Notes: generated by a model not told the origin, from the letters alone. A stretch of 64,000 nucleotides of DNA from Candidatus Poribacteria bacterium (GCA_022823085.1 JAJDXV010000072.1:1-64000); one strand, 5' to 3'; positions 26,351 through 35,515 are shown, numbered from the stretch's first letter. Program-made: numbers and translations.

Positions 26351-27394
26351 TTAAGTGAAATAATACGATGCAATTGCTTCACGGAAGGCTTTGATGTGTT
26401 TTGGGGTAGTGCCACAACAACCACCTATTAGGTAAGCACCGGCTTCGATGAGTGCCGGAATATGGCTCGCCATCTCGTCAGGTGTCTGCGTATAGACGGT
26501 ATTATGGTTTTCGTCGAGTTTCGGCATACCAGCGTTCGGATACGCCATCATCCATTTCCCGTTGACCCCTTTTTCGGCGAGTGCGGTCTGCAGCTGCTGT
26601 GTGCCGGTAATCGCGTAGGGCATCCCGGTATGTTCGTCACGTCTGGATTCCGCGCCGCAGTTCACACCGAGGATACTAACGGCATCTAACAGAGCACCAT
26701 CTCCAGAAAATTCGCTGTTCGTGAGAATCTCAAGCAGATCGGCGGGAGAGTTCCCCCAATCTGTCCGATAGATGACCTTGCCGGTGCGCCGTTCTTTTGT
26801 CCATTTGTACGTTAAGTTCACGGCAATAGGGAGATCGGTCTCACGTGCGACATCTACAGCGATCGCTGCCTCCTTCGCGGAGAACATCGTTTCGAGGCAG
26901 AGGAAATCGACACCTTCCTCTGCGAGGGTATGGATAACCAATTTATGTGCTTCTCTGGCATCCGCGTTCGGTATCCCGAAAGTGGTATCGCCACTGTCTG
27001 CCTCGATTGCACCGGGTGACGGTCCGACGGAACCAGCGATATAGACCTCTTTTTCGTTCTGTTCAGCAGCGGCTTTTGCGTGTTGCACAGCGAGTCGTAT
27101 CAGGCGTTGCGCGTCCGATGTGTCTTGTCCTGCCATTTCTAAGTGGAGCGGCGATGCCACAAATGTATTCGTTCCGATTGCTTCAGCACCTGCGCGGATA
27201 TAGTCGGAATGGATATCGACAACCGCAGCGGGATGTAATTCATTCGCGAGTGCGCTGTTCGCGAGTTCTATATCGCGAGCGAATAACTGAGAACCGAACC
27301 CGCCATCGTACAGGAGAGGTTTACTTAATTTTAATCTTTCTTGAAAATTTTTAATTTTCCCTTGCGGTTCGGTGAGGTGTGCTAATGGTTTCAC
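26351..27394 (-). CDS. Homocysteine S-methyltransferase family protein
   Basis: This zinc-dependent methyltransferase transfers a methyl group to homocysteine, forming methionine. Visible elements are LLYDGGFGSQLF near the start, AIGTNTFVASP, FLCLETMF, GVNCGAES (first Cys ligand) and GGCCGTTPKHI near the end (paired Cys ligands). At 347 residues it is the size of the MmuM/MetH N-domain family. It lies with a corrinoid protein and its activator, so the methyl group may come from that corrinoid. The best start is a GTG at 27394 with GGAGG just before it, but both lie within a copy of the leader repeat. Residues ~8-18 (TEPQGKIKNFQ) are then translated repeat. A lost ATG nearer residue 20 is possible. 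Confidence 0.85.
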   Translation of the reverse strand: MKPLAHLTEPQGKIKNFQERLKLSKPLLYDGGFGSQLFARDIELANSALANELHPAAVVDIHSDYIRAGAEAIGTNTFVASPLHLEMAGQDTSDAQRLIRLAVQHAKAAAEQNEKEVYIAGSVGPSPGAIEADSGDTTFGIPNADAREAHKLVIHTLAEEGVDFLCLETMFSAKEAAIAVDVARETDLPIAVNLTYKWTKERRTGKVIYRTDWGNSPADLLEILTNSEFSGDGALLDAVSILGVNCGAESRRDEHTGMPYAITGTQQLQTALAEKGVNGKWMMAYPNAGMPKLDENHNTVYTQTPDEMASHIPALIEAGAYLIGGCCGTTPKHIKAFREAIASYYFT

Positions 27395-27417
27395 GTCTCC
27401 TCCGTTGTCTTGGGTTC
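27343..27417 (-). repeat. Leader repeat overlapping the 5' end of the homocysteine methyltransferase gene
   Basis: The minus-strand sequence has GACAACGGAGGAGAC, then CACCGAACCGCAAGGGAAAA. It matches the other leader copies but lacks an ATG at the usual place. The remaining gap to 27511 holds an inverted partial copy (GTGAAACGAAGTGGAACAAC, about 27477-27496) and no gene. Confidence 0.55.
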
Positions 27418-27511
27418 TTCTATCTCTTAAAGATTGGACAGACCTTCAGTCGCGTAGAATTCACCAGAAACCGTTGTGAAACGAAGTGGAACAACGCCCA
27501 GGAGCCAATAA

Positions 27512-29395
27512 TTAAAAAAACATCGGTTTAAACTGACAACCTTCCACGAATATATCAAAGAAATCGGGGGTGGTCTCCAATTCAATGTGTTCGATATTGT
27601 TAACGAACGCTTCAACATCTGCGCGCTTTTTCTCGGAGAGAAGAACAGCCGTTGCCCCAGCTACTGCAGCATTACCGATTTTGACGACGTTTGCTTCTGG
27701 TACGGGTGCGAGAAACCCGATTTCAACCGCATCTTGTAAGTTAACGTAATTGGCGAAGCCTCCCGCTAAGAAAAGTGTTGTGATGTCTTCGGGAACACAA
27801 CCGAAATGCCGGAGGACAATATACTGTCCACAATAATTTGCGGCTTTTGCTTGCGCCAGATTGCTTGCATCCTCGCGTGAGAAAGTGATCCCGTGTTCCG
27901 GTAAAAGCGATATGAGACGCTGTTTCCGCTCGGCAAAAACGCCTTTCGGACTCATCTGATCGTTCCGACGCAGCGTTGCGAGAAGCGAAATCAGCCCGGA
28001 ACCGCACAGACCTTGTGGCGGTTCGTCAGCGATTGTGGTATAATCGAACCCGCTGCCACCCCATTTTACGGATTCAATGGCACCCGGATAAGCAGGCATG
28101 CCATATTCAATACCACCGCCTTCAAATGCGGGACCCGCAGGACACGATGCTGCGACCATCCGCGCCGCATTTCCGACAACGACCTCTGTGTTCGTACCGA
28201 CATCGACCAACATAATGATTTCGTCTTGTAAGGCGATGTCGATTGAGACCAAATCCGCGGCGACATCCGCGCCGACGTGGCTGGCAATCAACGGCAAACT
28301 GTACACCATCGCTTTCGGATTCGCACGGATACCTAAGCGACGTGTTTTTTCAATCAGCGAGGTGGTTGAACGGATACCGTCCCGATATTCGTGTTCAATC
28401 ACGGATTTATAAGGCTTTTGTCCGATGCTTTGCACATCCTGTTTAAAGAAAATATCGCGCATCGTTGTGTTACCGACAACGACGACCTCGTAAATCTCTT
28501 GTCGGACGAAGTTATGCCTGTCACACATCTCCATGATTTCGCTGTTTAGGGCAGCGATAAGCGAGCGTCGAAGTTCGCCGTGAAATTCACCGTCATAGGA
28601 AATACGGTTCATAATGTCGCTGCCACCGAAACGCTGCGGGTTTTCAAAAGAGCTAACGGAGACGGTTTTCCCGTTCTCCAAATCCACCAGATTCGCCACG
28701 ACTGTCGTTGTGCCGATGTCTACGGCTAACCCGTAAAGGTGTCCTCGGTACCGGTCAACAGCTTCATTGTTGTAGTAGACAGTGCCGTCGCGATGGGTGA
28801 CCCGTGGGTCCAGTTCCAACGTTTGGTTATCATCTATCGTGGAATGCGTTAGGATTTTCGGTGTACGACGGAGCGGTGTAAATTCAACATCCGAGTTGAC
28901 ATCAAGGACAACCGCTTGGCAGGCGAGACGGTAGTTATCGCGTAGGAAGGCTTCCGCCTCATTCGGGGGTTGGAGGCTCTCCATGCCGCGTTTAATCTCA
29001 ACGATGCATTCGTGGCACTGACCGGTTCGGAAGCAGGAGGTGGGGACCTGGACGGCTAAATCGTCGGCATAGTCAAAAACGGTTTTTCCGGGGGTGAGTT
29101 GATAAACCTTTTCATCGCAAGTGATTGTGCCTCGGAATTCTGCTGTTTGATCCGGCGTGTCTGTCTCCCATGCGCTGCGATAATCCAATTTATCATCTCC
29201 GACACACAGCAGTCCTGTGCCTTCATCGATTTTCCGTTGGTTCCGACAGCCGAACTGCGCCGTGCAGTGGTCAAACCGATTTTTGTAAGGGCACCGATAG
29301 GTCGCCTGTTCATCGGCATGGACAACCAATCCTTCAAAAATCTGCGTAATTTTATTGAGACGCTTCTCGTATTCGGCTTTGTCTATCTTCTTCAA
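27512..29395 (-). CDS. Corrinoid-activating ferredoxin-ASKHA protein (RACo-like, DUF4445) with Cys-rich N-terminal extension
   Basis: The 627-residue protein should reductively reactivate a corrinoid cofactor using ATP. A [2Fe-2S] domain lies at about residues 85-175 with C121, C127, C130 and C159. It is followed by the linker and the ASKHA ATPase domain (LAVDIGTTTVVANLVDL, VVVGNTTMRDIF, LVDVGTNTEVV, FLAGGFANYVNL). Unusually, the first ~75 residues form an extra Cys-rich region with C35, C44, C50 and C64, which could hold a metal or another cluster. The start is a TTG at 29395 behind AAGGAAAACTT, in a partial leader repeat. The B12-binding protein encoded just upstream is the obvious partner. 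Confidence 0.9.
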   Translation of the reverse strand: MKKIDKAEYEKRLNKITQIFEGLVVHADEQATYRCPYKNRFDHCTAQFGCRNQRKIDEGTGLLCVGDDKLDYRSAWETDTPDQTAEFRGTITCDEKVYQLTPGKTVFDYADDLAVQVPTSCFRTGQCHECIVEIKRGMESLQPPNEAEAFLRDNYRLACQAVVLDVNSDVEFTPLRRTPKILTHSTIDDNQTLELDPRVTHRDGTVYYNNEAVDRYRGHLYGLAVDIGTTTVVANLVDLENGKTVSVSSFENPQRFGGSDIMNRISYDGEFHGELRRSLIAALNSEIMEMCDRHNFVRQEIYEVVVVGNTTMRDIFFKQDVQSIGQKPYKSVIEHEYRDGIRSTTSLIEKTRRLGIRANPKAMVYSLPLIASHVGADVAADLVSIDIALQDEIIMLVDVGTNTEVVVGNAARMVAASCPAGPAFEGGGIEYGMPAYPGAIESVKWGGSGFDYTTIADEPPQGLCGSGLISLLATLRRNDQMSPKGVFAERKQRLISLLPEHGITFSREDASNLAQAKAANYCGQYIVLRHFGCVPEDITTLFLAGGFANYVNLQDAVEIGFLAPVPEANVVKIGNAAVAGATAVLLSEKKRADVEAFVNNIEHIELETTPDFFDIFVEGCQFKPMFF

Positions 29396-29426
29396 TTTTT
29401 AAGTTTTCCTTGCGGTTAAACAATAG
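29396..29426 (-). repeat. Partial leader repeat before the RACo-like gene
   Basis: The minus-strand TTTAACCGCAAGGAAAACTT followed by AAAAA matches the 3' end of the leader repeat family and provides the ribosome site for the TTG start. Confidence 0.5.
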
Positions 29427-29457
29427 GACGGTTCAGTTAGACCTGTTTCAAGAAGTG

Positions 29458-30216
29458 TTACCATTCTTCGTCTGGTGCTTCGAGGAACTGCTTCGCGAGT
29501 GCGACGCAGGCGAGTGCGTCTTTACCGTATCCATCCGCCCCCATGTCGTCTGCGAATGTTTGTGTAACGGGCGCGCCGCCGACCATGATTTTCACTTCTT
29601 CGCGTAGGTCCTCATCAATAAAGGCATCGATCGTTTTTCCCATGTTCGGCATCGTTGTCGTCAGAAGTGCCGACATCCCTAAAATCGGTGCCTCATATTC
29701 CTCAACAGCCTCAATGAAGTCGTCTTCGGAGGTATCAACGCCGAGATCGTGTACGACGAAACCTGCCCCGCGCAACATCATGATGCAGAGATTTTTGCCG
29801 ATGTCGTGTAGGTCGCCTTTGACGGTTCCCATAATCACCGTACCGATAGGTTCAATCCCAGAATCGGAGAGGATCGGTTCGATGTGTGTCATGCCTGCTT
29901 TCATCGCGCGCGCACACGCCAAGACCTCTGGCACGAAGATGAAGTTTTCACGGAACTTGATACCGACAATGCCCATCCCTGCGATGAGTCCATCGTCCAT
30001 AATTTCCAACGCTTCGGTGCCGTCTTGTAGTGCCGTTTCTGTCAACTCGTCAACGGTGTGATGATCGCCATCAATAAGTGCAGCAGCAATGTCCTGCATA
30101 GCCGGAGTTGCCTGCGCGAATATCTCAATCGTGCGTGTGATCTCATCGGGTTCCTCAAGGAACTCTTCAATTTCTTCGCGAATAAATTCGTTTGCGATGT
30201 CGTTAATAGATGCCAC
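29458..30216 (-). CDS. Corrinoid (B12-binding) methyltransferase protein
   Basis: The 252-residue protein has the usual cap helices (residues ~10-100, with ALIDGDHHTVDELTETAL) and then a B12-binding domain. The domain is marked by the D-x-H-x-x-G motif DLHDIGKN, GFVVHDLGVDTSEDDFI, and a glycine-rich end (VGGAPVTQTFADDMGADGY). It carries the methyl group between a substrate methyltransferase and an acceptor, here probably the homocysteine methyltransferase. No MttB- or MtaB-like substrate enzyme is in the window, so the methyl source is unknown. The start is a GTG at 30216 behind AAGGAGG. The longer frame to 30273 has no ribosome site. Confidence 0.92.
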   Translation of the reverse strand: MASINDIANEFIREEIEEFLEEPDEITRTIEIFAQATPAMQDIAAALIDGDHHTVDELTETALQDGTEALEIMDDGLIAGMGIVGIKFRENFIFVPEVLACARAMKAGMTHIEPILSDSGIEPIGTVIMGTVKGDLHDIGKNLCIMMLRGAGFVVHDLGVDTSEDDFIEAVEEYEAPILGMSALLTTTMPNMGKTIDAFIDEDLREEVKIMVGGAPVTQTFADDMGADGYGKDALACVALAKQFLEAPDEEW

Positions 30217-30286
30217 GGGTCTAAAATTCCTCCTTGAAAGTGTAATGATACCACACAACCGAAAAAATGACAAATGAAATTTAGGT

Positions 30287-30625
30287 TCAATTATGAACTA
30301 TCAGAACCAGAGGTTGGTTTCCACCACGGGGCAATTCGGGGCATCTGAACTGCTGGTAGTTTCTCACCGCTTCGTAAGCCCATGTAGCATGTTCACGAAC
30401 CCACTGACTTAGATCCTCTGATTTCAATTGATCCAGCAATTTAATAGCCTCACATGTTCCAAACCATGGCAAAATTGAAACACCCAGATTGCGTTGCTTT
30501 GCGGAATTGCTTTCCAAGTACTCCTGTGTCACTAAATTCCACAACTCTCCCTCACCTCCCCCGGCTAAAGCAGCAAGTGTCATGAACATAATTTCTTCAT
30601 CATTTAGACATTCCTCCAATTGTTT
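30287..30625 (-). pseudogene. C-terminal remnant of a HEAT-repeat-like protein, cut by the IS3 remnant
   Basis: About 110 residues of an alpha-helical, repeat-like protein remain (LNDEEIMFMTLAALAGGGEGELWNLV, LLDQLKSEDLSQWVREHATWAYEAVR). They end with a normal stop. The 5' part is missing: the frame runs straight into the IS3 orfA remnant at about 30627. Such helical repeats occur in HEAT-type proteins, including C-terminal parts of NTPases. Nothing more can be said of its function. Confidence 0.5.
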
Positions 30626-30629
30626 GCGT

Positions 30630-31342
30630 CTGTGGAAGCAGCAAGTCGTTGAAAACGTAGGAAACCCTTTGTTTGTCTCCACAGAGAAGCAATCCAGCGA
30701 GGCAGCGGCGCGTATCGCCCACCTTGAACAGCTCGTTGGGCGTTTGACTGTGGCACTCGATATTCAAAAAAAAGCAGCGACGTGGTTAGACCAAAACTGA
30801 CGCAGCAGCGAGAAATCGTTGAGGCACTCCGGACGGATTACTCCGTTCGCCAGATCTGTGAGGTGCTGGGTTTCACCCGAAGTCGCCTCTATTATCATCC
30901 GAAGCAGGACCCGTCTGAAGCGGTTCTCCGGGATGAAATAGAGACGTTGGCACTGCGGTATCCAACGTATGGGTACAGACGTATCACCGAGATGCTCGTG
31001 CGTATGGGATACAGCGTTGGGTCTAAACGCGTTGCCCGGTTGATGAAAGCGGCGAACCTATCGGTGTCTGTCAAACGTATCTGTCAAACGACGACCTCCA
31101 CTGCGGGTAGGCACCCGTGGGTGAATCGCCTCAAAGACCTTGAGGTCTCACGATGCGATCAGGTCTGGGTCGGCGATATTACCTACGTTTGTCTCAAGGC
31201 GCACTTCGTCTATGTGAGTTTGCTCATGGATGTCTTCACGCGTATGATCAGAGGGTGGCATCTGAGTCAGCACTTGAGTCAATCTCTGACGCTCAAACCG
31301 CTTGAAGAGGCGTTCTGCCACAGCGTCCCGGAGATTCATCAT
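30630..31342 (+). mobile_element. IS3-family insertion sequence remnant, truncated at both ends
   Basis: The end of orfA (WKQQVVENV..., HLEQLVGRLTVALDIQKKA) stops at 30800. orfB begins in the -1 frame, with an A8G slippery run at 30766-30773, as in IS3 programmed frameshifting. OrfB has the HTH_21 part (RQICEVLGFTRSRLYYHP, YGYRRITEML) and the rve domain with the first catalytic Asp (WVGDITYV) and second (SLLMDVFTR). It breaks off after VPEIHH, before the conserved SDxGxQY and the catalytic Glu. The open frame continues to 31378 in unrelated sequence. No terminal inverted repeats remain. The element cannot move by itself. Confidence 0.85.
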
Positions 31343-31473
31343 TGCTTTGAGAAGGAACTCACCAGAAATCATATCTGAGATGATATGTCTCTAAAGACGC
31401 TTCAGGTTTCTTCAGAGATAATCTGTTCCTAAGGATTTTTCGAGTTCCATTAAGGCCAAAGTGTAGGAAAGGA

Positions 31474-32256
31474 CTAAACATTTGTCACGTTTTCATACAA
31501 TTGTAGTAAGGCATTCTTCCGCATTCTGAATTTAGTTCCATGGTTATGCCTTGTTCTCGCGTCAAAATCTATGAGTATTAGACCTTTCGCTATTGCATCA
31601 ATGAACTTATCAGGACTAAACTTCTGCAAGACAAAAATATCTTGATAATGAAAATGCTCAATTTTATCAATCCGTTTGACAGCTGCTGTTATATAGAAAC
31701 AGTTCAACAGTTTTGTGCCTGCTTTATACGCCAAATCGTCAAAACCCCAATATGGCTTAGGGTCGAGCTCCTCAAGATTAATTCTATGGTCTACAGAATC
31801 TAACCAATCCGCGTGTTCCGAAGAAACAGTCGCAGCATCAAATGATATTTCTACTTTCCTTTCAACTTGGTTAAATTCAATGCCAAATCCCCTATCTGTT
31901 CTCTTCAAAGCGTTTATAGTTTGGCGAAAACTCTTTTCATCAGCGGGATATTTTCCACCGGCTTCTTTGTGGGCCCAACCATACAGAGGTAAGAGAATCT
32001 GAGAAACTATTTTCACGGCACGGGGCGATGGTTCTATATGAAAGAGGGTTGTCAGTGCAGTAGTGTTAATCCGCTGTGCTTTCAGTTCCCACTCAGCCGC
32101 GTTTGGGATGGGCAAATTATTTTCTTCAATTCCTAACAAATTTTCTAAGGTATGACCTATCCCTCCTGAACTTGCTGACCGTATACTTTTTATCCACCCT
32201 TGATCTCTGATTTTTTTCAGATCCTCAATCAGTCCGTCTTTCGTATAAAGCAACAT
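31474..32256 (-). CDS. MvaI/BcnI-type restriction endonuclease
   Basis: The 260-residue protein carries the MvaI/BcnI family signature GGIGHTLENLLGIEENN, followed by NAAEWELKAQR with the E-x-K catalytic pair (E57, K59). MvaI and BcnI are monomeric enzymes that cut CCWGG and CCSGG; the length (249 and 238 residues there) matches. The cytosine-type methylase gene 77 bases upstream makes a complete type II restriction-modification pair. The target site is inferred to be of the CCNGG kind and needs testing. The ATG at 32256 follows GGAG. A decayed IS3 copy lies 130 bases downstream. Confidence 0.8.
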   Translation of the reverse strand: MLLYTKDGLIEDLKKIRDQGWIKSIRSASSGGIGHTLENLLGIEENNLPIPNAAEWELKAQRINTTALTTLFHIEPSPRAVKIVSQILLPLYGWAHKEAGGKYPADEKSFRQTINALKRTDRGFGIEFNQVERKVEISFDAATVSSEHADWLDSVDHRINLEELDPKPYWGFDDLAYKAGTKLLNCFYITAAVKRIDKIEHFHYQDIFVLQKFSPDKFIDAIAKGLILIDFDARTRHNHGTKFRMRKNALLQLYENVTNV

Positions 32257-32333
32257 AAATTCTCCATTAAATTTAGAATTTTCCTAAGAAACATACCCTT
32301 GAATTGAATTGGCGCCTTTTCTCATGATGACTT

Positions 32334-33284
32334 CTATGATGTTGGTGGGCGCCAGAAATCAAGCAGGTATTCAAAAGTTACACCCATCGTAATGTAATTA
32401 CTAGGCCAACCAAAAATACCAAGTCTGTTTACGATGTTAGTTCTATCCCAAATGATAGTGTTTCTCAGTTCATATCCTCTTTTTCGGAGCTCCTCTATAA
32501 GAGAAATATGAATTGTAATTCTTTGATTTTCCCACCACATATCAGGAACATTAATGACACAATGCGCCTTAGGTTTTAATAGAGGAAGAAGTTTTTCATA
32601 AATATCACCCATTGCTGTAGTATAACGATCTAATTCCAATATTCCTAAATCCCTTGCGTCTTGGGAATACTGCTCGACCTTGCCAAGTTGTTCATTCTTT
32701 CGGTCGCGTCTGGATTTGTTTTTTCGTTTCCGATTCAACAAATTTGAATAAGGTGGTGACGTAAAAATAAGAGAAAGAGTTTCTTCTGAAAAATACTGAC
32801 TGATATTTCGAGCGTCATCGTGAATAGCGAGTTGATCTGTGGTATTAAATAAATTTTGTGGTCCTAATCTTTCTCCACATAATCGGACATATTCCTCTTT
32901 TAAATCAAAACCGACAGCGTTTCGATTCGTGTCACTGGCAGCGACAAGGGTTGTCCCACTTCCAACAAATGGATCAAGCACCAATTCACCCTCGTGTGTA
33001 AAAAGTTCTATCACCTTTCGAGCTAAAGAGATAGGAAACGTAGCAGGATGAACTTTTTTGTCTCGAATGTCCCTACCTTCATAACTAAATTGCCACACCC
33101 CAATTTGACATTTCAACCATTCTTTTGCAGTTATGCAGCTCAAGTGATTTGGTTTACACGAACACAAACGTTTTGCATTTACAGGTAATTTTTGCCCGTA
33201 GAATTCTGAACTTTCCTCAATCACTCGTGGGATTTTACTTTCGTCGGTTGTTTGGGCATCGCAGGACGCTATATCTGGCTTCAT
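32334..33284 (-). CDS. DNA (cytosine-N4-type) methyltransferase of the restriction-modification pair
   Basis: The 316-residue protein has HPATFP (motif X region), LDPFVGSGTTLVAA (motif I, AdoMet binding) and FTSPPYSNLL (motif IV). SPPY is characteristic of N4-cytosine methylases and fits the adjacent MvaI/BcnI-type nuclease. It would protect host sites from cleavage. I chose the ATG at 33284 because AGGAG precedes it. The open frame to 33440 is not supported upstream. The 258-base gap to the TRAP receptor gene holds no gene. Confidence 0.82.
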   Translation of the reverse strand: MKPDIASCDAQTTDESKIPRVIEESSEFYGQKLPVNAKRLCSCKPNHLSCITAKEWLKCQIGVWQFSYEGRDIRDKKVHPATFPISLARKVIELFTHEGELVLDPFVGSGTTLVAASDTNRNAVGFDLKEEYVRLCGERLGPQNLFNTTDQLAIHDDARNISQYFSEETLSLIFTSPPYSNLLNRKRKNKSRRDRKNEQLGKVEQYSQDARDLGILELDRYTTAMGDIYEKLLPLLKPKAHCVINVPDMWWENQRITIHISLIEELRKRGYELRNTIIWDRTNIVNRLGIFGWPSNYITMGVTFEYLLDFWRPPTS

Positions 33285-33542
33285 GGTTTCTCCTATCTCG
33301 TGGGTTCTCCGTAATAGATGGGTTAGTGTTAGTGTTGGCTTGGTTTTAGGAGGTGACACTGTGTTTTTCCGGGCACTTCTGTGTACCGAATTTAGAACAT
33401 CGTCAATTATACACTGATATGGAGAGAACTGCAAGGACAATTGACAAAATCAAGCAAAACAGAACTTACACAAATTTGATAGGCACGCTTTGGGCGCGCG
33501 CCTATCGTGGAGAAGTCTGCTGATGTCTTGTGTCTGTCTGAC

Positions 33543-34604
33543 CTATTGGTTTTTCCGGTATTCTTCCAAGAGTGCGTTGATTTTGTCGAGAAACGCTTGC
33601 GAGTAAATCTGACCGACGAGTGCTTTATGCGTTTCTGCAGCGATTGCATCCCACGCCTCGCGCGCGTCGTCCTCGAACTCAACGACTTGGAGACCTGCTT
33701 TCTTTTGCAGTGCCTCAACCGCTCTATCATTATCCTTCCGAATCTGTTCAATCAGGGAGGCTTGGTACTTGTCCCCGACTTCACGCAAAACTTGCTGCTC
33801 CTGCGCGGTCAGTTGATCGAACTTTTCTTTTGTTATAACCGTGGCACCGACACCGACGCTCACAGGGAGGTTCGTCATGTATTTGAATTTATCATGCCAT
33901 TGGAGTGCAACAGTGACATAGGGTGATGCGGTTACAGTGTTGATCTGCCCTGAATAGAGCGAAGATAAGACCTGTGTGACTTCCCGTGGGACGGTTGCGA
34001 TGTCGGCATTTTTGTAGAATTCGAGGGCGATTCTGTCGCTTGTCCGCGCCCACATTTTGACGCTTGGAGATTGAAGATCGGCAATCGTACGGATCGGTTC
34101 ATTGCTGAAGATATAGTAGAAACCGATGTCTCCCATCCCGATCAGAACATATCCGGCCTCCATAAACTTTTTATCAAGGTCTTCGCGGAGAAAGTCTCGG
34201 ACATGATCGAGTTCTTCATAGTTTCTGAACATCCGCGGCAGTTGAAAGATGAGTACCTCTTTCTGTATCTCACCGAGACCGGTTGCCGTCATCGCCCCTG
34301 AATGAATTAATCCGGCTCGCATTTTACGGATGACATCGAGCTCGTCCCCTTGAACCCCGTTTGGATAGATACGGAGTCCGAGTTCGTTACCCGTTTTTGC
34401 GCGAATTTCTCTTGCCATCGCCTCGAAATTATTCATCCATGTGGAACCTTTCGGTGCGAGTGTCGCGAATTTAATGGATTCCGCAGCAAAAAGTGTTGCT
34501 GGGGCGGCTAACATCGCGAAAATCAGTAGCCCTATAAATGCCGATTTAAGTAAAGGGTCGGGTTTGGAAACGGCTCCAAGGTAGCCTGTTTTCTGTTTTC
34601 TCAT
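33543..34604 (-). CDS. TRAP transporter substrate-binding protein (DctP family)
   Basis: The 353-residue periplasmic receptor has a long N-terminal export segment (LLKSAFIGLLIFAMLAAPATLFA) and a DctP fold: IKFATLAPKGSTWMNNF, then RIYPNGVQGDELDVIRKMRAG, then KMWARTSDRIALEFY. The Arg of the last segment normally contacts the carboxylate of the ligand. The small and large membrane subunits (DctQ, DctM) are not in this window; they could lie elsewhere or just downstream of a related locus. Its ATG overlaps the stop of the TatT gene by one base, so both are translated together. The substrate is likely an organic acid but is not identifiable. Confidence 0.9.
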   Translation of the reverse strand: MRKQKTGYLGAVSKPDPLLKSAFIGLLIFAMLAAPATLFAAESIKFATLAPKGSTWMNNFEAMAREIRAKTGNELGLRIYPNGVQGDELDVIRKMRAGLIHSGAMTATGLGEIQKEVLIFQLPRMFRNYEELDHVRDFLREDLDKKFMEAGYVLIGMGDIGFYYIFSNEPIRTIADLQSPSVKMWARTSDRIALEFYKNADIATVPREVTQVLSSLYSGQINTVTASPYVTVALQWHDKFKYMTNLPVSVGVGATVITKEKFDQLTAQEQQVLREVGDKYQASLIEQIRKDNDRAVEALQKKAGLQVVEFEDDAREAWDAIAAETHKALVGQIYSQAFLDKINALLEEYRKNQ

Positions 34605-35515
34605 TATTTTTTATCTCCTTCCATCATTTCTATATCAAAAAGCATATCCGTCTGACCGAGCCAACGTTTGGCGCGTGATTTTGCGAGTGCTGTCGCCGCC
34701 TCTTCGCCGGGGAAAATGTCGTCCGGAGCATCAATAACTTCTTGTAACATGTGCTTGTAGAGTTGGATATCCTGTTTAGGGTAGGCGTAGTACCGGGCGC
34801 GATAAAATTTTGCCAACAGGAATTTGCCATCATTAATTTCATCGACCTTGTCAAGGTATTCTTTTGCTTTCTCTGGGTCGCCACCGATGGCTGGTGATCG
34901 GTCGCCGTAATAGACAGCATAGAACAGATAGGCACTACCAAAATAAAAGGTATCGTCTAACGCAAGCACACGTTGCATCATCGCTTCGACGCGATCGAGG
35001 TCAATGACTTGCATGGGGTCATCTTTCTGGAGACTGATGCCGCGCGCCATGGCGTAAGCAGCCCAAAAGAGCGGTTCCACCTGTTTTTTCTTTAGTTTCT
35101 GGAGCGCGCCTTTTAGGTCGTCAAGTGCTACGTTTCTCGCGTCCTTAAAGGTTTCATCGGATTTCGCTAATACCTTAAAGGCGTATTCTTCAGCGCGTAC
35201 GTAGTGTCCGATCGCTTGTGATCGCATTTCTGCTGCTGTGTCAAAGTTTCCAGCGATCTCTGCGTCTTCCATTTTATCTTCGAGGAAACCGCTGTAGGAT
35301 GCGTGTGCGCGGGCGGTCTTGGTAATAAGTCCGCTGTTTCCAGTCTTCGCCAAACGCTCCAGCGTTCCGAGGTTCTTGGCGAGCGTAGATTCTACAACAA
35401 CTAAATTGCCTTCCGACTGAATCCTTGAGAGTTTTGCCAGGCCACAGCCGCCTAAAAATATAGGCAAAAGTAGGAGTAGTAGAAATGCTTGGATTCTCAA
35501 ATGGTTGTGTGTCAT
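34604..35515 (-). CDS. TRAP transporter TatT-type lipoprotein
   Basis: The 303-residue protein has a lipoprotein signal (AFLLLLLLPIFLGGCG) and a helical TPR-like body (AEMRSQAIGHYVRAEEYAFKVL, ALQKLKKKQVEPLFWAAYAMARG). This matches the T-component family described as the partner of the DctP-like receptor in Treponema. TatT proteins form ring-like oligomers that hold the receptor. Gene order and the one-base overlap with dctP support that pairing. The ATG at 35515 has AAGGTG upstream. Confidence 0.88.
   Translation of the reverse strand: MTHNHLRIQAFLLLLLLPIFLGGCGLAKLSRIQSEGNLVVVESTLAKNLGTLERLAKTGNSGLITKTARAHASYSGFLEDKMEDAEIAGNFDTAAEMRSQAIGHYVRAEEYAFKVLAKSDETFKDARNVALDDLKGALQKLKKKQVEPLFWAAYAMARGISLQKDDPMQVIDLDRVEAMMQRVLALDDTFYFGSAYLFYAVYYGDRSPAIGGDPEKAKEYLDKVDEINDGKFLLAKFYRARYYAYPKQDIQLYKHMLQEVIDAPDDIFPGEEAATALAKSRAKRWLGQTDMLFDIEMMEGDKK

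Noticed and set aside
30489..30800. The full 103-residue plus-strand frame as an intact IS3 orfA
   Set aside because: Only the part after about 30627 resembles OrfA. The first half is the reverse of the HEAT-like gene remnant.
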